The notes under the pieces were generated by a model. That model was not told the DNA's origin, did not search any database, and saw nothing but the letters and a program-made list of their open reading frames with translations. From positions 1-64,000 of the forward strand of contig CAIMWH010000008.1 in NCBI GenBank assembly GCA_903845065.1: DNA of 64,000 nucleotides. The letters run 5' to 3'. Each line of letters starts with the position of its first letter. The stretch's first letter is position 1. The translations under genes were made by a program, and so were the position numbers. Source of the stretch: an uncultured Rhodospirillales bacterium. GTDB lineage: Bacteria > Pseudomonadota > Alphaproteobacteria > Acetobacterales > Acetobacteraceae. Positions 56,787-64,000 of this stretch are shown here, in pieces.

Positions 56787-57910
56787 TTCACGCCAAGCAC
56801 CGCCTTCCAGTCATGGAAGATGTCGATATCCATCCCGTCCGGATAGAACAGCATCCCCGGCACATGCCCGGCCTTGTCGGTAATCCCATACTGCCAGACG
56901 ATCTGCTTGGTCTTGCGATCCAGCACCAGCACCCGGTTGCGCCAGTCATCATTGAGGATGACATTCCCGTTCGGCAGTTCCAGCGCCAGGGAGGGGTGGT
57001 TGAGCATCTTCTCGCCCGATTTCTCAACGTATTCCCAGGTGTTCTTCTTCGTCACCGGATCAAAAATCACCACCCGCCCCGGCTTCGAATAATCCGCCAT
57101 GATCACCTGCCCATCCTTGGTCGGATAAGCGTCCGACGGATACTGCACGTGCGGGATCTGCGCGCTCCACACCACCTTGCCCGCCCGCGTGATGCGGGTG
57201 AGCCAGGAGCCGCGGATTTCGGTGATCAGGATGTCGCCGTTGTCCAGCGGCGTCACCCCGTTCGGCAAATCCACGAAGCGCGGCGGATCGTGCTTGCACA
57301 CGCCGGGCTGGCCCCATTGTTCCTTGACCTCGTTTTTCTCCTTGTCGATGAACAGGATGCGGCAGTTGCGAATATCCGCCACCATCACCGTGCCATCCGG
57401 CAGAATATGGGCATCATCGGGAAAGTTGAAGCGATCCGGCGCGCTGCCCTTGTGGTCCGGCAGCCCGTAGGTCCAGGTGATGTTCTTCTCGGCATAGTCG
57501 ATGATGTGGATGTCGTAGTTGTCCTCCTCGTTCACCATCAGGCTGTTGCCATCGGGCGAGAAGAACACATCATCATTGCCGCGATAGTAGGATAAATCGG
57601 GCGAGGGCATTTCCCATACGATCCGCTTGTCCGGCGCCACCTCGATCAACCGATTGTTGCGCCGATCCGCGATGACAATGGGGTAGGGCAGGGGACCGCT
57701 CCACGCCGGCACCGGCTTGTCATGGCTCCCGGTGACGCGCGGCGGCGCGGGCGTTTTCACTCCGCTCGACACGATCCCGGCCCCGATCATCTCCTTCGTC
57801 ACCTTCACCGGCTTTTCCTCGCCCGCCGGACCAGGCGGCGCCGCCTGCGCGACGAGAGCGAAAGCCGACATGGCGGCCGCAAAGCTGAGCATCCGAAAAC
57901 ACGACGACAC
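56783..57910 (-). CDS. Exported PQQ/arylsulfotransferase-like beta-propeller protein
   Basis: A 375-residue exported protein with a signal peptide (MLSFAAAMSAFALVAQAA) and repeats such as YPIVIADRRNNRLIEVAPDKRIVWEMPSPD, PDDAHILPDGTVMVADIRNCRILFID, LDNGDILITEIRGSWLTRITRAGKVVWSAQIP and LPNGNVILNDDWRNRVLVLDRKTKQIVWQYG. These resemble arylsulfotransferase/PQQ-like propellers. It is coupled to the second propeller gene. Divergent from the sugar operon, with 162 bases between that contain a candidate operator. Confidence 0.85.
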   Translation of the reverse strand: MSSCFRMLSFAAAMSAFALVAQAAPPGPAGEEKPVKVTKEMIGAGIVSSGVKTPAPPRVTGSHDKPVPAWSGPLPYPIVIADRRNNRLIEVAPDKRIVWEMPSPDLSYYRGNDDVFFSPDGNSLMVNEEDNYDIHIIDYAEKNITWTYGLPDHKGSAPDRFNFPDDAHILPDGTVMVADIRNCRILFIDKEKNEVKEQWGQPGVCKHDPPRFVDLPNGVTPLDNGDILITEIRGSWLTRITRAGKVVWSAQIPHVQYPSDAYPTKDGQVIMADYSKPGRVVIFDPVTKKNTWEYVEKSGEKMLNHPSLALELPNGNVILNDDWRNRVLVLDRKTKQIVWQYGITDKAGHVPGMLFYPDGMDIDIFHDWKAVLGVK

Positions 57911-57990
57911 CGGTTCATCCTCTCGACAGAGGAACGGCAGGCTAGGCCGATGCCGGCGGATTGCCGTTGACCTGTATCAACCCCGGCATA

Positions 57991-58004
57991 TGGTAGCGCT
58001 GCCA
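57991..58004. promoter_or_regulatory. Candidate LacI-family operator
   Basis: TGGTAGCGCTGCCA is a 14-base palindrome with a single mismatched pair, centred on AGCGCT, the typical form bound by LacI-family sugar regulators. It lies in the divergent region 69 bases before the sugar-binding-protein ATG, so it probably controls the sugar-acid operon and perhaps the propellers. No LacI-type gene is in the window. Confidence 0.55.
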
Positions 58005-58014
58005 GCCACCGTGT

Positions 58015-58060
58015 TACGGTGAAAAAAACCAACACCGCGCAACGGTGAAAAAGAACGAAC
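58015..58060 (+). repeat. Direct repeat ACGGTGAAAAA in the leader
   Basis: Two copies of ACGGTGAAAAA followed by an A/C-rich tail (ACGGTGAAAAAAACCAAC and ACGGTGAAAAAGAACGAAC) lie about 26 bases apart, just before the ribosome site GGGAG of the binding-protein gene. They may be a regulator site or leader-RNA element. Confidence 0.4.
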
Positions 58061-58072
58061 GGGAGATCGACC

Positions 58073-59386
58073 ATGAAACAACACGGACACCTCACCCGCC
58101 GCCGGATCATCCAGGCCACGCTCGCCGGAACCACCGCGCTCGCCACCCGGAGCGCCCTCGCCGCGCCCGCTTTGGTGAAAGGCTCGAAGCTCACCTACTG
58201 GGGCGGCCTGATCTTCTCCGACAAGGCCAACAAGATGCTGGTCGAGACCATCAAGAAATGGGGCGCCGACAACGGCATCCAGACCGACGTGGTGATGATC
58301 AATCAGAACGAAACCGTCCAGAAGGTCTCCGCCGCCGTCGCCTCCAACGCCATGCCGGACGCGCTCGATCTCGGGCTCGATCTGTTGCTCCTGCTCTCCC
58401 GCCAGGGCGTGTTCATCACCCTCGATGATCTCTACACCAGCGTCGGCAAGGCCCAGGGCGGCTGGTTCCCCGCCGTGGCCAGCGCGACTGACACCACCAA
58501 GGTCGCCGGCGGCCGCACCGGCCTGCCCTTCGGCATCACCGGCAACCTGCTGCTCCGCCGCAATGACGTTCTGAGCAAGGCTGGCTTCGCCAAGGCCCCC
58601 GCCACCTGGGAGGAACTCGCCACCCAGGCCGCCGCCGTCAACAAGCCGCCGTTCTACGGCCTCGGCCTCGCCCTCTCCAACGTCGGAGACGGCAACACCC
58701 AGATCGGCGTGCTGCAATCCTACGGCGGCCGCATCGCCGATGACACCGGCACCAAGGCCGCCATCAAGTCCGACGCGACGCGCGAATATCTGCGCTGGGT
58801 GAAAAACGCCTGGGACAAGAAGCTCTTCCCGCCCGGCAACACCACGTGGGACGGCGCCGGCGACAACAACGCCTACCTCTCCGGCCAGGCAGCCTTCATC
58901 GCCAACACCGGCTCGGTCGGCATCGCCGCGAAAAACCAGGACCCCGAGTTGTTCCAGGGCACCCTCTATTCCGCCCTCCCCGCCGGCCCCAAGGGCACGG
59001 TTTCGCCGACCGACCCCAACGTGCGTGCCATCCCGAAAGCATCGAAAAACCCCGACGCCGCCCGCGCTTTGCTCGAACACCTCGCCCAGCCCGAGTTCAT
59101 GAGCGCCTACTACGCCGAAGCCATCTACGGCCCGGTTCTCCAGGGGCAATCCACCTTCAAGACCTTCGGCCCGCAGGACGCCATCCATTCCGGCCTGCTC
59201 GACCTCGTGCAGCGCGGCACCGCCCCGGCCTTCCCGGACGTCTACAACGCCGCCTACGCCGATGCGTACAACAACTTCGTCGTGCCCAAGATGATCCAGC
59301 GCGTGGTGATCGATAGCTGGGACTTCGACCGCGCGATGGACGAAGCGCAGAAGCAGACCCAGGCGATCTACGACAAATACAAGTGA
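58073..59386 (+). CDS. Sugar ABC transporter substrate-binding protein (family 1)
   Basis: A 437-residue periplasmic solute-binding protein of the carbohydrate class. It has a twin-arginine-type signal (RRRIIQATLAGTTALATRSALAAPA), then SKLTYWGGLIFSDKANKMLVETIKKWG and EFMSAYYAEAIYGPVLQGQ. Preceded by GGGAG, it begins an operon with two permeases and mannonate dehydratase. The ligand is therefore likely a sugar acid such as a hexuronate or oligouronide. Confidence 0.93.
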   Translation: MKQHGHLTRRRIIQATLAGTTALATRSALAAPALVKGSKLTYWGGLIFSDKANKMLVETIKKWGADNGIQTDVVMINQNETVQKVSAAVASNAMPDALDLGLDLLLLLSRQGVFITLDDLYTSVGKAQGGWFPAVASATDTTKVAGGRTGLPFGITGNLLLRRNDVLSKAGFAKAPATWEELATQAAAVNKPPFYGLGLALSNVGDGNTQIGVLQSYGGRIADDTGTKAAIKSDATREYLRWVKNAWDKKLFPPGNTTWDGAGDNNAYLSGQAAFIANTGSVGIAAKNQDPELFQGTLYSALPAGPKGTVSPTDPNVRAIPKASKNPDAARALLEHLAQPEFMSAYYAEAIYGPVLQGQSTFKTFGPQDAIHSGLLDLVQRGTAPAFPDVYNAAYADAYNNFVVPKMIQRVVIDSWDFDRAMDEAQKQTQAIYDKYK

Positions 59387-60294
59387 CCACCGCCACCCGC
59401 CGGCGCCCCCCCGGCGCCGGCATATGGGGCACGTCGCAGTCCCGCTTCGCCTATACCCTTGTCCTGCCGGTGGTTCTGCTGCTGGCGGGGCTGGTGGCGT
59501 ATCCCTTCCTCTACGCCATCTACGTCGCGTTCACCGATCGCGTGGTGGGCAACGATGGCCAATGGATCGGCCTCGCCAATTTCCGCTACCTCGCCCAGTC
59601 CCCCGCCTTCTCGGCCGCCGTCTGGAACACCATCGTGCTGGTGGTGGCGAGTGACGCGCTGAAACTGCTGATCGGCCTCGGCCTCGCCTTGCTGGTCAAC
59701 CGGCGCTTCCGCTTCCAGGGCCTGTTCCGCTCGCTGCTGATGCTGCCCTGGGCGATGCCGGCCTTCGTCGCCTTCCTCACCTGGCGCGTCCTCTACCAAC
59801 CCATCGGCGGCGGCATCAACCTGCTGCTGACCGATAGCGGCATCTACCCCGAAATCGTCGACTGGCTCGGCCAACGCTCCACCGCCATGCCGGCCGTGAT
59901 CGCCGCCTCGGTGTGGCGCGGCTTCCCGTTCTGGTTCGTCAGCATCCTGGCCGCCCTGCAAACCATCCCCGTCGAACTCTACGAGGCCGCCCGCGTCGAT
60001 GGCGCCAGCGCCTGGCAGCGCTTCTGGGCCGTCACCTTCCCGTCCATCCGCCCGGTGGTGATCATCACCGCCGTGCTGTCTTCGATCTGGACGGCGAATT
60101 CCTTCGAAAACGTCTGGCTGCTCACCCAGGGCGGCCCGTCCGACGCCACCATCGTCTTCCCCGTGCTGGCTTATTTCGGCATGCAGACCCAGCGCCTCGG
60201 CGAGGCCGCAGCCGTCTCGGTGGCGATGCTGCCGGTGCTCGCCATCCTGGTTTTCACCGGCACCCATATGATGCAGCGCGGCGAAGACGAATGA
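59383..60294 (+). CDS. Sugar ABC transporter permease (MalF/UgpA type)
   Basis: A 303-residue permease with six predicted transmembrane helices. It overlaps the binding-protein stop by 4 bases. Characteristic sections are FAYTLVLPVVLLLAGLVAYPFLYAIYVAFTD and the EAA-type coupling loop VELYEAARVDGASAWQRFWAVTFPSIRPV. Its stop overlaps the next ATG. Confidence 0.94.
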   Translation: MTTATRRRPPGAGIWGTSQSRFAYTLVLPVVLLLAGLVAYPFLYAIYVAFTDRVVGNDGQWIGLANFRYLAQSPAFSAAVWNTIVLVVASDALKLLIGLGLALLVNRRFRFQGLFRSLLMLPWAMPAFVAFLTWRVLYQPIGGGINLLLTDSGIYPEIVDWLGQRSTAMPAVIAASVWRGFPFWFVSILAALQTIPVELYEAARVDGASAWQRFWAVTFPSIRPVVIITAVLSSIWTANSFENVWLLTQGGPSDATIVFPVLAYFGMQTQRLGEAAAVSVAMLPVLAILVFTGTHMMQRGEDE

Positions 60295-61121
60295 AGCGCC
60301 GCGCCCTCCTCGGCCTGATCGGCACCTACGCGGCCCTCATCGCCGCCGCCCTGCTGGTGCTGTTCCCGATCTACTGGATGGGCATCACATCCCTCAAACT
60401 GCCGCGCGAGATCTACCGCACCCCCTCCTTGTGGCCGCACGTGTTCACCATGAACAACTACCGCCTGCTGCTGGAGGAGAAGGACTTCCTCGACAACATC
60501 CGCAACTCCGTGATCGTCGCCGGCGCCGTCACCGCCATTTCGCTGGTGGTGTCATCGCTCGCCGCCTACTCCATGGTGCGCTTCCGCACCCGCTATCGCG
60601 GCCTCATAGGGCGGCTGATCCTGTTCGCCTACCTCACGCCCACGTCGTTGCTGTTCATCCCGCTCTCCATCCTGATGGCGCGGCTGCAACTCGGCAATTC
60701 GCTCTACGGGCTCGTCCTGGTCTACCTCACATTCTCGCTGCCGCTCAGCACCTGGCTGCTGCAGGGCTACTTCCGCTCGGTGCCCCGCTCGCTGGAAGAA
60801 CAGGGCATGATCGACGGCCTCACCCGCCTCGGCGCCCTGCTGCGCATCGTGCTGCCGCTTTCCGGCCCCGGCCTCGCCGCGGTCGCCATCTTCACCTTCA
60901 CTGGCGCCTGGAACGAACTCCTGCTCGCCCTGGTGCTGATCACCTCCGAAAGCGCCCGCACCGCGCCGCTCGGCCTGAACTACCTCATCACGTCGGACGT
61001 GCTGCCCTGGGGACCGCTGATGGCCGGGGCCGTGCTGTCCTCAATGCCGTTGATGATCCTCTATTTCGTCGCCCAGCGCTTCATGGTGCAGGGGATGACC
61101 ACTGGATCGGTCAAAGGTTGA
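60291..61121 (+). CDS. Sugar ABC transporter permease (MalG/UgpE type)
   Basis: A 276-residue second permease. I start at MKRRALLGLIGTYAALIAAALLVLFPIYWMG (60291), within the ATGA overlap. The coupling loop is RSLEEQGMIDGLTRLGALLRIVLPLSGPG. About six transmembrane helices. No ATPase gene follows; the next gene, 30 bases on, is mannonate dehydratase, so an ATPase from elsewhere must serve the system. Confidence 0.94.
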   Translation: MKRRALLGLIGTYAALIAAALLVLFPIYWMGITSLKLPREIYRTPSLWPHVFTMNNYRLLLEEKDFLDNIRNSVIVAGAVTAISLVVSSLAAYSMVRFRTRYRGLIGRLILFAYLTPTSLLFIPLSILMARLQLGNSLYGLVLVYLTFSLPLSTWLLQGYFRSVPRSLEEQGMIDGLTRLGALLRIVLPLSGPGLAAVAIFTFTGAWNELLLALVLITSESARTAPLGLNYLITSDVLPWGPLMAGAVLSSMPLMILYFVAQRFMVQGMTTGSVKG

Positions 61122-61151
61122 AACCGCTCCAAACATCGAAGGGAGAACGCC

Positions 61152-62207
61152 ATGACTGAAAAAGGCATCCGCGTCGCGGTCGGCCAGTTCCATGAGCTGA
61201 CCGAAGACAAGCTCCTGTTCGCCACCCAGCTCGGCGTCACCGGCATCCAGCTCAACACCCCGAGCCTGCCTGGTGACACCCACTGGGAGGCGAAGGACCT
61301 GCGCGGGCTCGTCGACAAGGCCGCCGAATACGGCCTGGAGATCGAGGCGATCGAGAACGTCCCCACCCATTTCTACCACAAGGCCCTGCTCGGCTTGCCC
61401 GGGCGGGACGAGCAGATCGAGCACTACCAGACCACCCTGCGCCACATGGCCCAGGCCGGCATCCCCATCCTCGGCCTCCACTTCATGCCCAATTCGGTCT
61501 GGCGCACCGAGCGCTTCGCCCCCGGCCGCGGCGGCGCCGGCTGCACCAAGTTCGACATGGCGGTGATCGACGCCCACGAAAACGCCGGGGACCTGCGCCA
61601 ATACCTCCCCGCCGGCCTCGGCCGCCTGGAAACCATGCCGGTGTTCGGCCGCAATGAGGTGGTGGTGGACGCCGAGCAGATGTTCGACAACTACCGCTAC
61701 TTCATCAACGCCGTGCTCCCCGTCGCCGAGAAGGAAGGCGTCAAGATCGCGCTCCACCCGGATGACCCACCGGTGGAAATGCTCGGCGGCGTCGCGCGTA
61801 TCTTCCGCGAACCCGAAAACTTCAAGCGCGCTTGGGCGCTCAACCCCGAAAGCCCGGCCTGGGGCCTCAACCTCTGCCTCGGCTGCTGCTCCGAAATGGT
61901 TGGTGGGGCTGCCAACGTGAAGGAGATGATCGAGTTCTTCGGCCCCAAGGGCCGCATCCACTACGCCCATTTCCGCGACGTGCAGGGCACCGTGCCGGAC
62001 TTCCAGGAATGCTTCATCGGCGAAGGCAACTTCGATCCGGCCGAGGTGATGTGGATGCTGAAAACCAATGGCTTCAAGGGCTTCCTGCTCGATGACCACG
62101 TGCCGCACATGACCGGCGACACCGATTGGAACCATCGCGGCCGCGCCCACGCTATCGGCTACATGCAGGGCCTGCTCCGTATGGGCGCGCTCGCCCACGG
62201 CTGGTAG
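61152..62207 (+). CDS. uxuA: Mannonate dehydratase (UxuA family)
   Basis: A 351-residue TIM-barrel enzyme. UxuA converts D-mannonate to 2-keto-3-deoxygluconate in glucuronate breakdown. The family-like metal/active-site segments are GVKIALHPDDPP, LNLCLGCCSEM, RIHYAHFRDVQGTVPDFQECFIGEGNFDP and FLLDDHVPHMTGDTDWNHRGRAHAIGYMQGLL, with the expected His, Cys and Asp residues. It is coregulated with the importer by operon position and supports a sugar-acid ligand. Related TIM-barrel isomerases are the alternative. Confidence 0.9.
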   Translation: MTEKGIRVAVGQFHELTEDKLLFATQLGVTGIQLNTPSLPGDTHWEAKDLRGLVDKAAEYGLEIEAIENVPTHFYHKALLGLPGRDEQIEHYQTTLRHMAQAGIPILGLHFMPNSVWRTERFAPGRGGAGCTKFDMAVIDAHENAGDLRQYLPAGLGRLETMPVFGRNEVVVDAEQMFDNYRYFINAVLPVAEKEGVKIALHPDDPPVEMLGGVARIFREPENFKRAWALNPESPAWGLNLCLGCCSEMVGGAANVKEMIEFFGPKGRIHYAHFRDVQGTVPDFQECFIGEGNFDPAEVMWMLKTNGFKGFLLDDHVPHMTGDTDWNHRGRAHAIGYMQGLLRMGALAHGW

Positions 62208-62210
62208 CGC

Positions 62211-63677
62211 TTACGGCTGGCGGGTGAGGCCGTAGACCCAGAACGACTCACTGGTCCACCCGCCGGTCTCGGCATGAAGCAATGTCAGCGTCATGCCGAG
62301 CGCGCCGATCCGTCCGATCTCCTCCGCCCCGAACACGGTGGAGGCCACCAGCAGCGCCTCGGCCCCCAACAGCCGATCCAGCGCCGCCGGCAGCGTGTCG
62401 CGGCGAAACCCATCCCGCGCGCGGTTGAAACTCGCCCGTGCCGCCACGCAATCGCACTCCGGCATCGCCATCGGCCGCCCCAGAAATGCCGCCACCGCCG
62501 GCGTGTGGGTATCGTCAAACCCGATCAGCGCGCGATCGCGAACATCTGAACCGGCAATCCACCGCGCCGTCGCCTCCGCCATCGAAAACGGCCGGTCCCA
62601 TTGCAACACCTGTGCCTGCACCCCGCCGATGGCGCCAATCACCAGCAGCACCGCCACCAGCCGGCTCCGCGCCCCCCCATTCGCCCGCGCCATCCACAAA
62701 CAGGTGACCAGCGCGGTGAACACAATCCCCCAATGCCGCACCGCCACCGCATAGACCAGGTGCCCGAACAGCGCCGCGCCGAGCGATGTCACCAGAAAAA
62801 CCGCCAGCAACCGCGGCCGATCCCGCAACGCCGCCGCCACCATCGCCAGCAACCCCGCCGTCGCCGCGAGATATGGCCAAAGGTCGACCACCCCGCTCCG
62901 CTCCGGTACGAACAACAGGAAATTCCACGCCAACGGCTCCGCCCGCACCGGCGCCAACCCGATCGCCACGAACCGCACCACCGTTTTCAGCAGATGCCCC
63001 AGGCTCGCCACATCCGCCAACAGGTGGGTCTGCTCGCCGCTGATATCCGCCGCCGGCCATACCGTGACCACCGCCAGCCCCACCGCCGCGACATACACCA
63101 GCGCCCCGTGCAGCAATCGCGGCACCGTCCACCCTTCCCGCAACCGCGCATCGGCCAATTCCAGCGCCAGCACCGCGGACAGGATCGCCGCATACAAATG
63201 CGTATTCGCCAGCAACCCCAGCAAAACCGCCCCGCCCAGCACCGTCCCCCGCGCCCGTTGCCGCGCATACAGCAGCGCCAGCAGTAGCCCGATCCCGTAG
63301 TTGCGGCTGAGCACGGTATATTCAAACGCCAGGAAATACCCCCCCATCAGCAACGCCCGCTCCCCCCGCGAGAACGGACTGCACAGCCCGATCAGCCCGA
63401 TCAACATCAGCCCGATCGCCCCATGCACCACCTGCATCGCTCGCGGATCGCCCGTCACCCGCGTCACCGGCCATAGCAGCGCATGCCACAGCCCGGGATG
63501 CCCATCATAGTGCAGCGCCCCGAACAACCCCGCCGGCCCATCCGCCGTGCGCGCGATCATCCACGCCAGCAACTCGTCGCTCCACATCGCATGATGTGCG
63601 ATGTTCGCAACGAACAGCACCGCGAAACCGAACGTGATGAGAGCGTCTGGCAGGCCGATCGGTGGGCTAAGCTTCAT
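62211..63677 (-). CDS. Membrane glycosyltransferase, GT-C fold
   Basis: A 488-residue polytopic protein with about 10-12 transmembrane helices. MWSDELLAWMIARTADGPAGLFGALHYDGHPGLWHALLWPVTRV contains the DE pair and following loop typical of the ArnT/PMT-like GT-C enzymes that use polyprenyl-phosphate sugars. The C-terminal periplasmic part has a DDTHTPAVAAF segment. I start at MKLSPPIGLPDA (63677). Probably modifies cell-envelope glycans or lipids. The stop lies 3 bases from the convergent uxuA stop. Confidence 0.85.
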   Translation of the reverse strand: MKLSPPIGLPDALITFGFAVLFVANIAHHAMWSDELLAWMIARTADGPAGLFGALHYDGHPGLWHALLWPVTRVTGDPRAMQVVHGAIGLMLIGLIGLCSPFSRGERALLMGGYFLAFEYTVLSRNYGIGLLLALLYARQRARGTVLGGAVLLGLLANTHLYAAILSAVLALELADARLREGWTVPRLLHGALVYVAAVGLAVVTVWPAADISGEQTHLLADVASLGHLLKTVVRFVAIGLAPVRAEPLAWNFLLFVPERSGVVDLWPYLAATAGLLAMVAAALRDRPRLLAVFLVTSLGAALFGHLVYAVAVRHWGIVFTALVTCLWMARANGGARSRLVAVLLVIGAIGGVQAQVLQWDRPFSMAEATARWIAGSDVRDRALIGFDDTHTPAVAAFLGRPMAMPECDCVAARASFNRARDGFRRDTLPAALDRLLGAEALLVASTVFGAEEIGRIGALGMTLTLLHAETGGWTSESFWVYGLTRQP

Positions 63678-63783
63678 CCCGCCAGACTGCATGCGGGTGC
63701 CGCGCCCCGGCAGAGCATCGCCGCGTTAAAGCGACGTCGGACGGTGAATTGACGCTAGGACAGCGGAGCAAAGCTCAAGCTGA

Positions 63784-63912
63784 AGCAAGCGGTTCTTTTT
63801 TGAAAAAAGAACCAAAAAACTTTTCCACTATGGCTTCGCCGCTCTCCACGGAGAGGGGCGAAGCCATTGGATAAAAAGTTTTTGCTTCTTTTTTCAAAAA
63901 GAAGCGCTTGCT
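63784..63912. repeat. Second large palindromic intergenic repeat
   Basis: A 129-base imperfect palindrome. Arms of about 63 bases begin AGCAAGCG and converge on a CTCTCC/GGAGAG centre, with ATGGCTTCGCC and GGCGAAGCCAT in the inner arms. Each arm carries its own hairpin (GGTTCTTTTTTGAAAAAAGAACC and GCTTCTTTTTTCAAAAAGAAGC). No coding frame makes sense here. The T-runs could act as terminators in both directions. The nested layout resembles the repeat at 18020. Confidence 0.78.
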
Positions 63913-63928
63913 CCGAGAACCGCAGAAA

Positions 63929-64000
63929 TCACGCCAAGCCGTCAGGCTGCCGCCAGACGTAGAGCAAATCCGGCTCACGCTCCTCGTTATCGGCACCATC
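63929..64000 (-). CDS. C-terminal fragment of a gene running off the window
   Basis: The last 24 codons of the minus strand read DGADNEEREPDLLYVWRQPDGLA and then stop, ending just before the palindromic repeat. This frame looks like a real protein tail because it is polar, well-composed and free of the shadow-ORF arginine/serine bias. The protein family cannot be told from so few residues. The ORF track lists a different frame here that runs through the repeat and is unlikely. Confidence 0.45.
   Translation of the reverse strand, partial: DGADNEEREPDLLYVWRQPDGLA

Noticed and set aside
63775-63999. 74-codon ORF at the right end
   Set aside because: It runs through the palindromic repeat, and its Ser/Arg-rich start comes from another frame; the frame ending at 63929 reads better.

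Overview
The window is about 64 kb of GC-rich, densely coding chromosomal DNA from an alphaproteobacterium. The evidence is the F0 gene order atpZ/I-atpB-atpE-atpF'-atpF with paired b and b' subunits, the kdsB-pheA pair divergent from a membrane-anchored cytochrome c, the suf operon layout, and the many alphaproteobacterial-type ABC transporters and short-chain dehydrogenases. An environmental heterotroph of the Acetobacteraceae/Rhodospirillales is my best guess. That rests on gene order and style; I ran no phylogeny. I see no rRNA, tRNA, CRISPR array, insertion sequence or prophage.

Layout. (1) 1-981: 3' part of a UgpC/MalK-type ATPase. (2) 1054-8787, minus: an iron-sulfur operon, Rrf2 regulator-sufB-sufC-sufD-sufS-sufU-sufT-sufA-cysE-DUF4864, with a candidate operator before the regulator. 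(3) 8970-12450: NIPSNAP protein, pheA, kdsB, cytochrome c and a HisN-like phosphatase. (4) 12506-18019: a complete YejABEF-type peptide importer, followed by a large palindromic intergenic repeat. (5) 18261-20846: divergent sulfotransferase and glycosyltransferase. (6) 20853-23526: ATP synthase F0 operon with terminator and candidate promoter. (7) 23604-24935: class III aminotransferase. (8) 25099-28512: a two-gene locus of unknown function whose second protein has a phosphatidylinositol-4-kinase-like core. (9) 28509-38911: amidase, periplasmic binding protein, alpha/beta hydrolase, vanadium haloperoxidase-type phosphatase, transglutaminase-like protein, two tandem class II aldolases and a Dpp-type importer. 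(10) 38975-39796: PEP-CTERM protein with a strong sigma-54 promoter candidate. (11) 39966-45089: SDRs, enoyl-CoA hydratase, flavoprotein, serine hydrolase and phytanoyl-CoA dioxygenase-like protein. (12) 45244-48578: desaturase plus a tightly coupled PPOX/EthD/epimerase/SDR set. (13) 48571-55387, minus: a seven-gene unit joining a Liv-type importer to a luciferase-like monooxygenase and two carboxymuconolactone-decarboxylase-fold proteins. (14) 55716-57910: two exported beta-propellers. (15) 57991-62207: sugar ABC importer without an ATPase, plus mannonate dehydratase, behind a LacI-type operator candidate. (16) 62211-64000: GT-C membrane glycosyltransferase, a second large palindromic repeat and a gene fragment.

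How it fits together. Core functions (Fe-S assembly with cysteine supply, ATP synthase, KDO and phenylalanine synthesis) are interleaved with many scavenging modules for peptides, amino-acid-like compounds and sugar acids, each with adjacent enzymes. The most novel parts are the kinase-like locus at 25-28.5 kb, the Liv/luciferase-like/CMD unit at 48.6-55.4 kb, and the sigma-54 site before an isolated PEP-CTERM gene.
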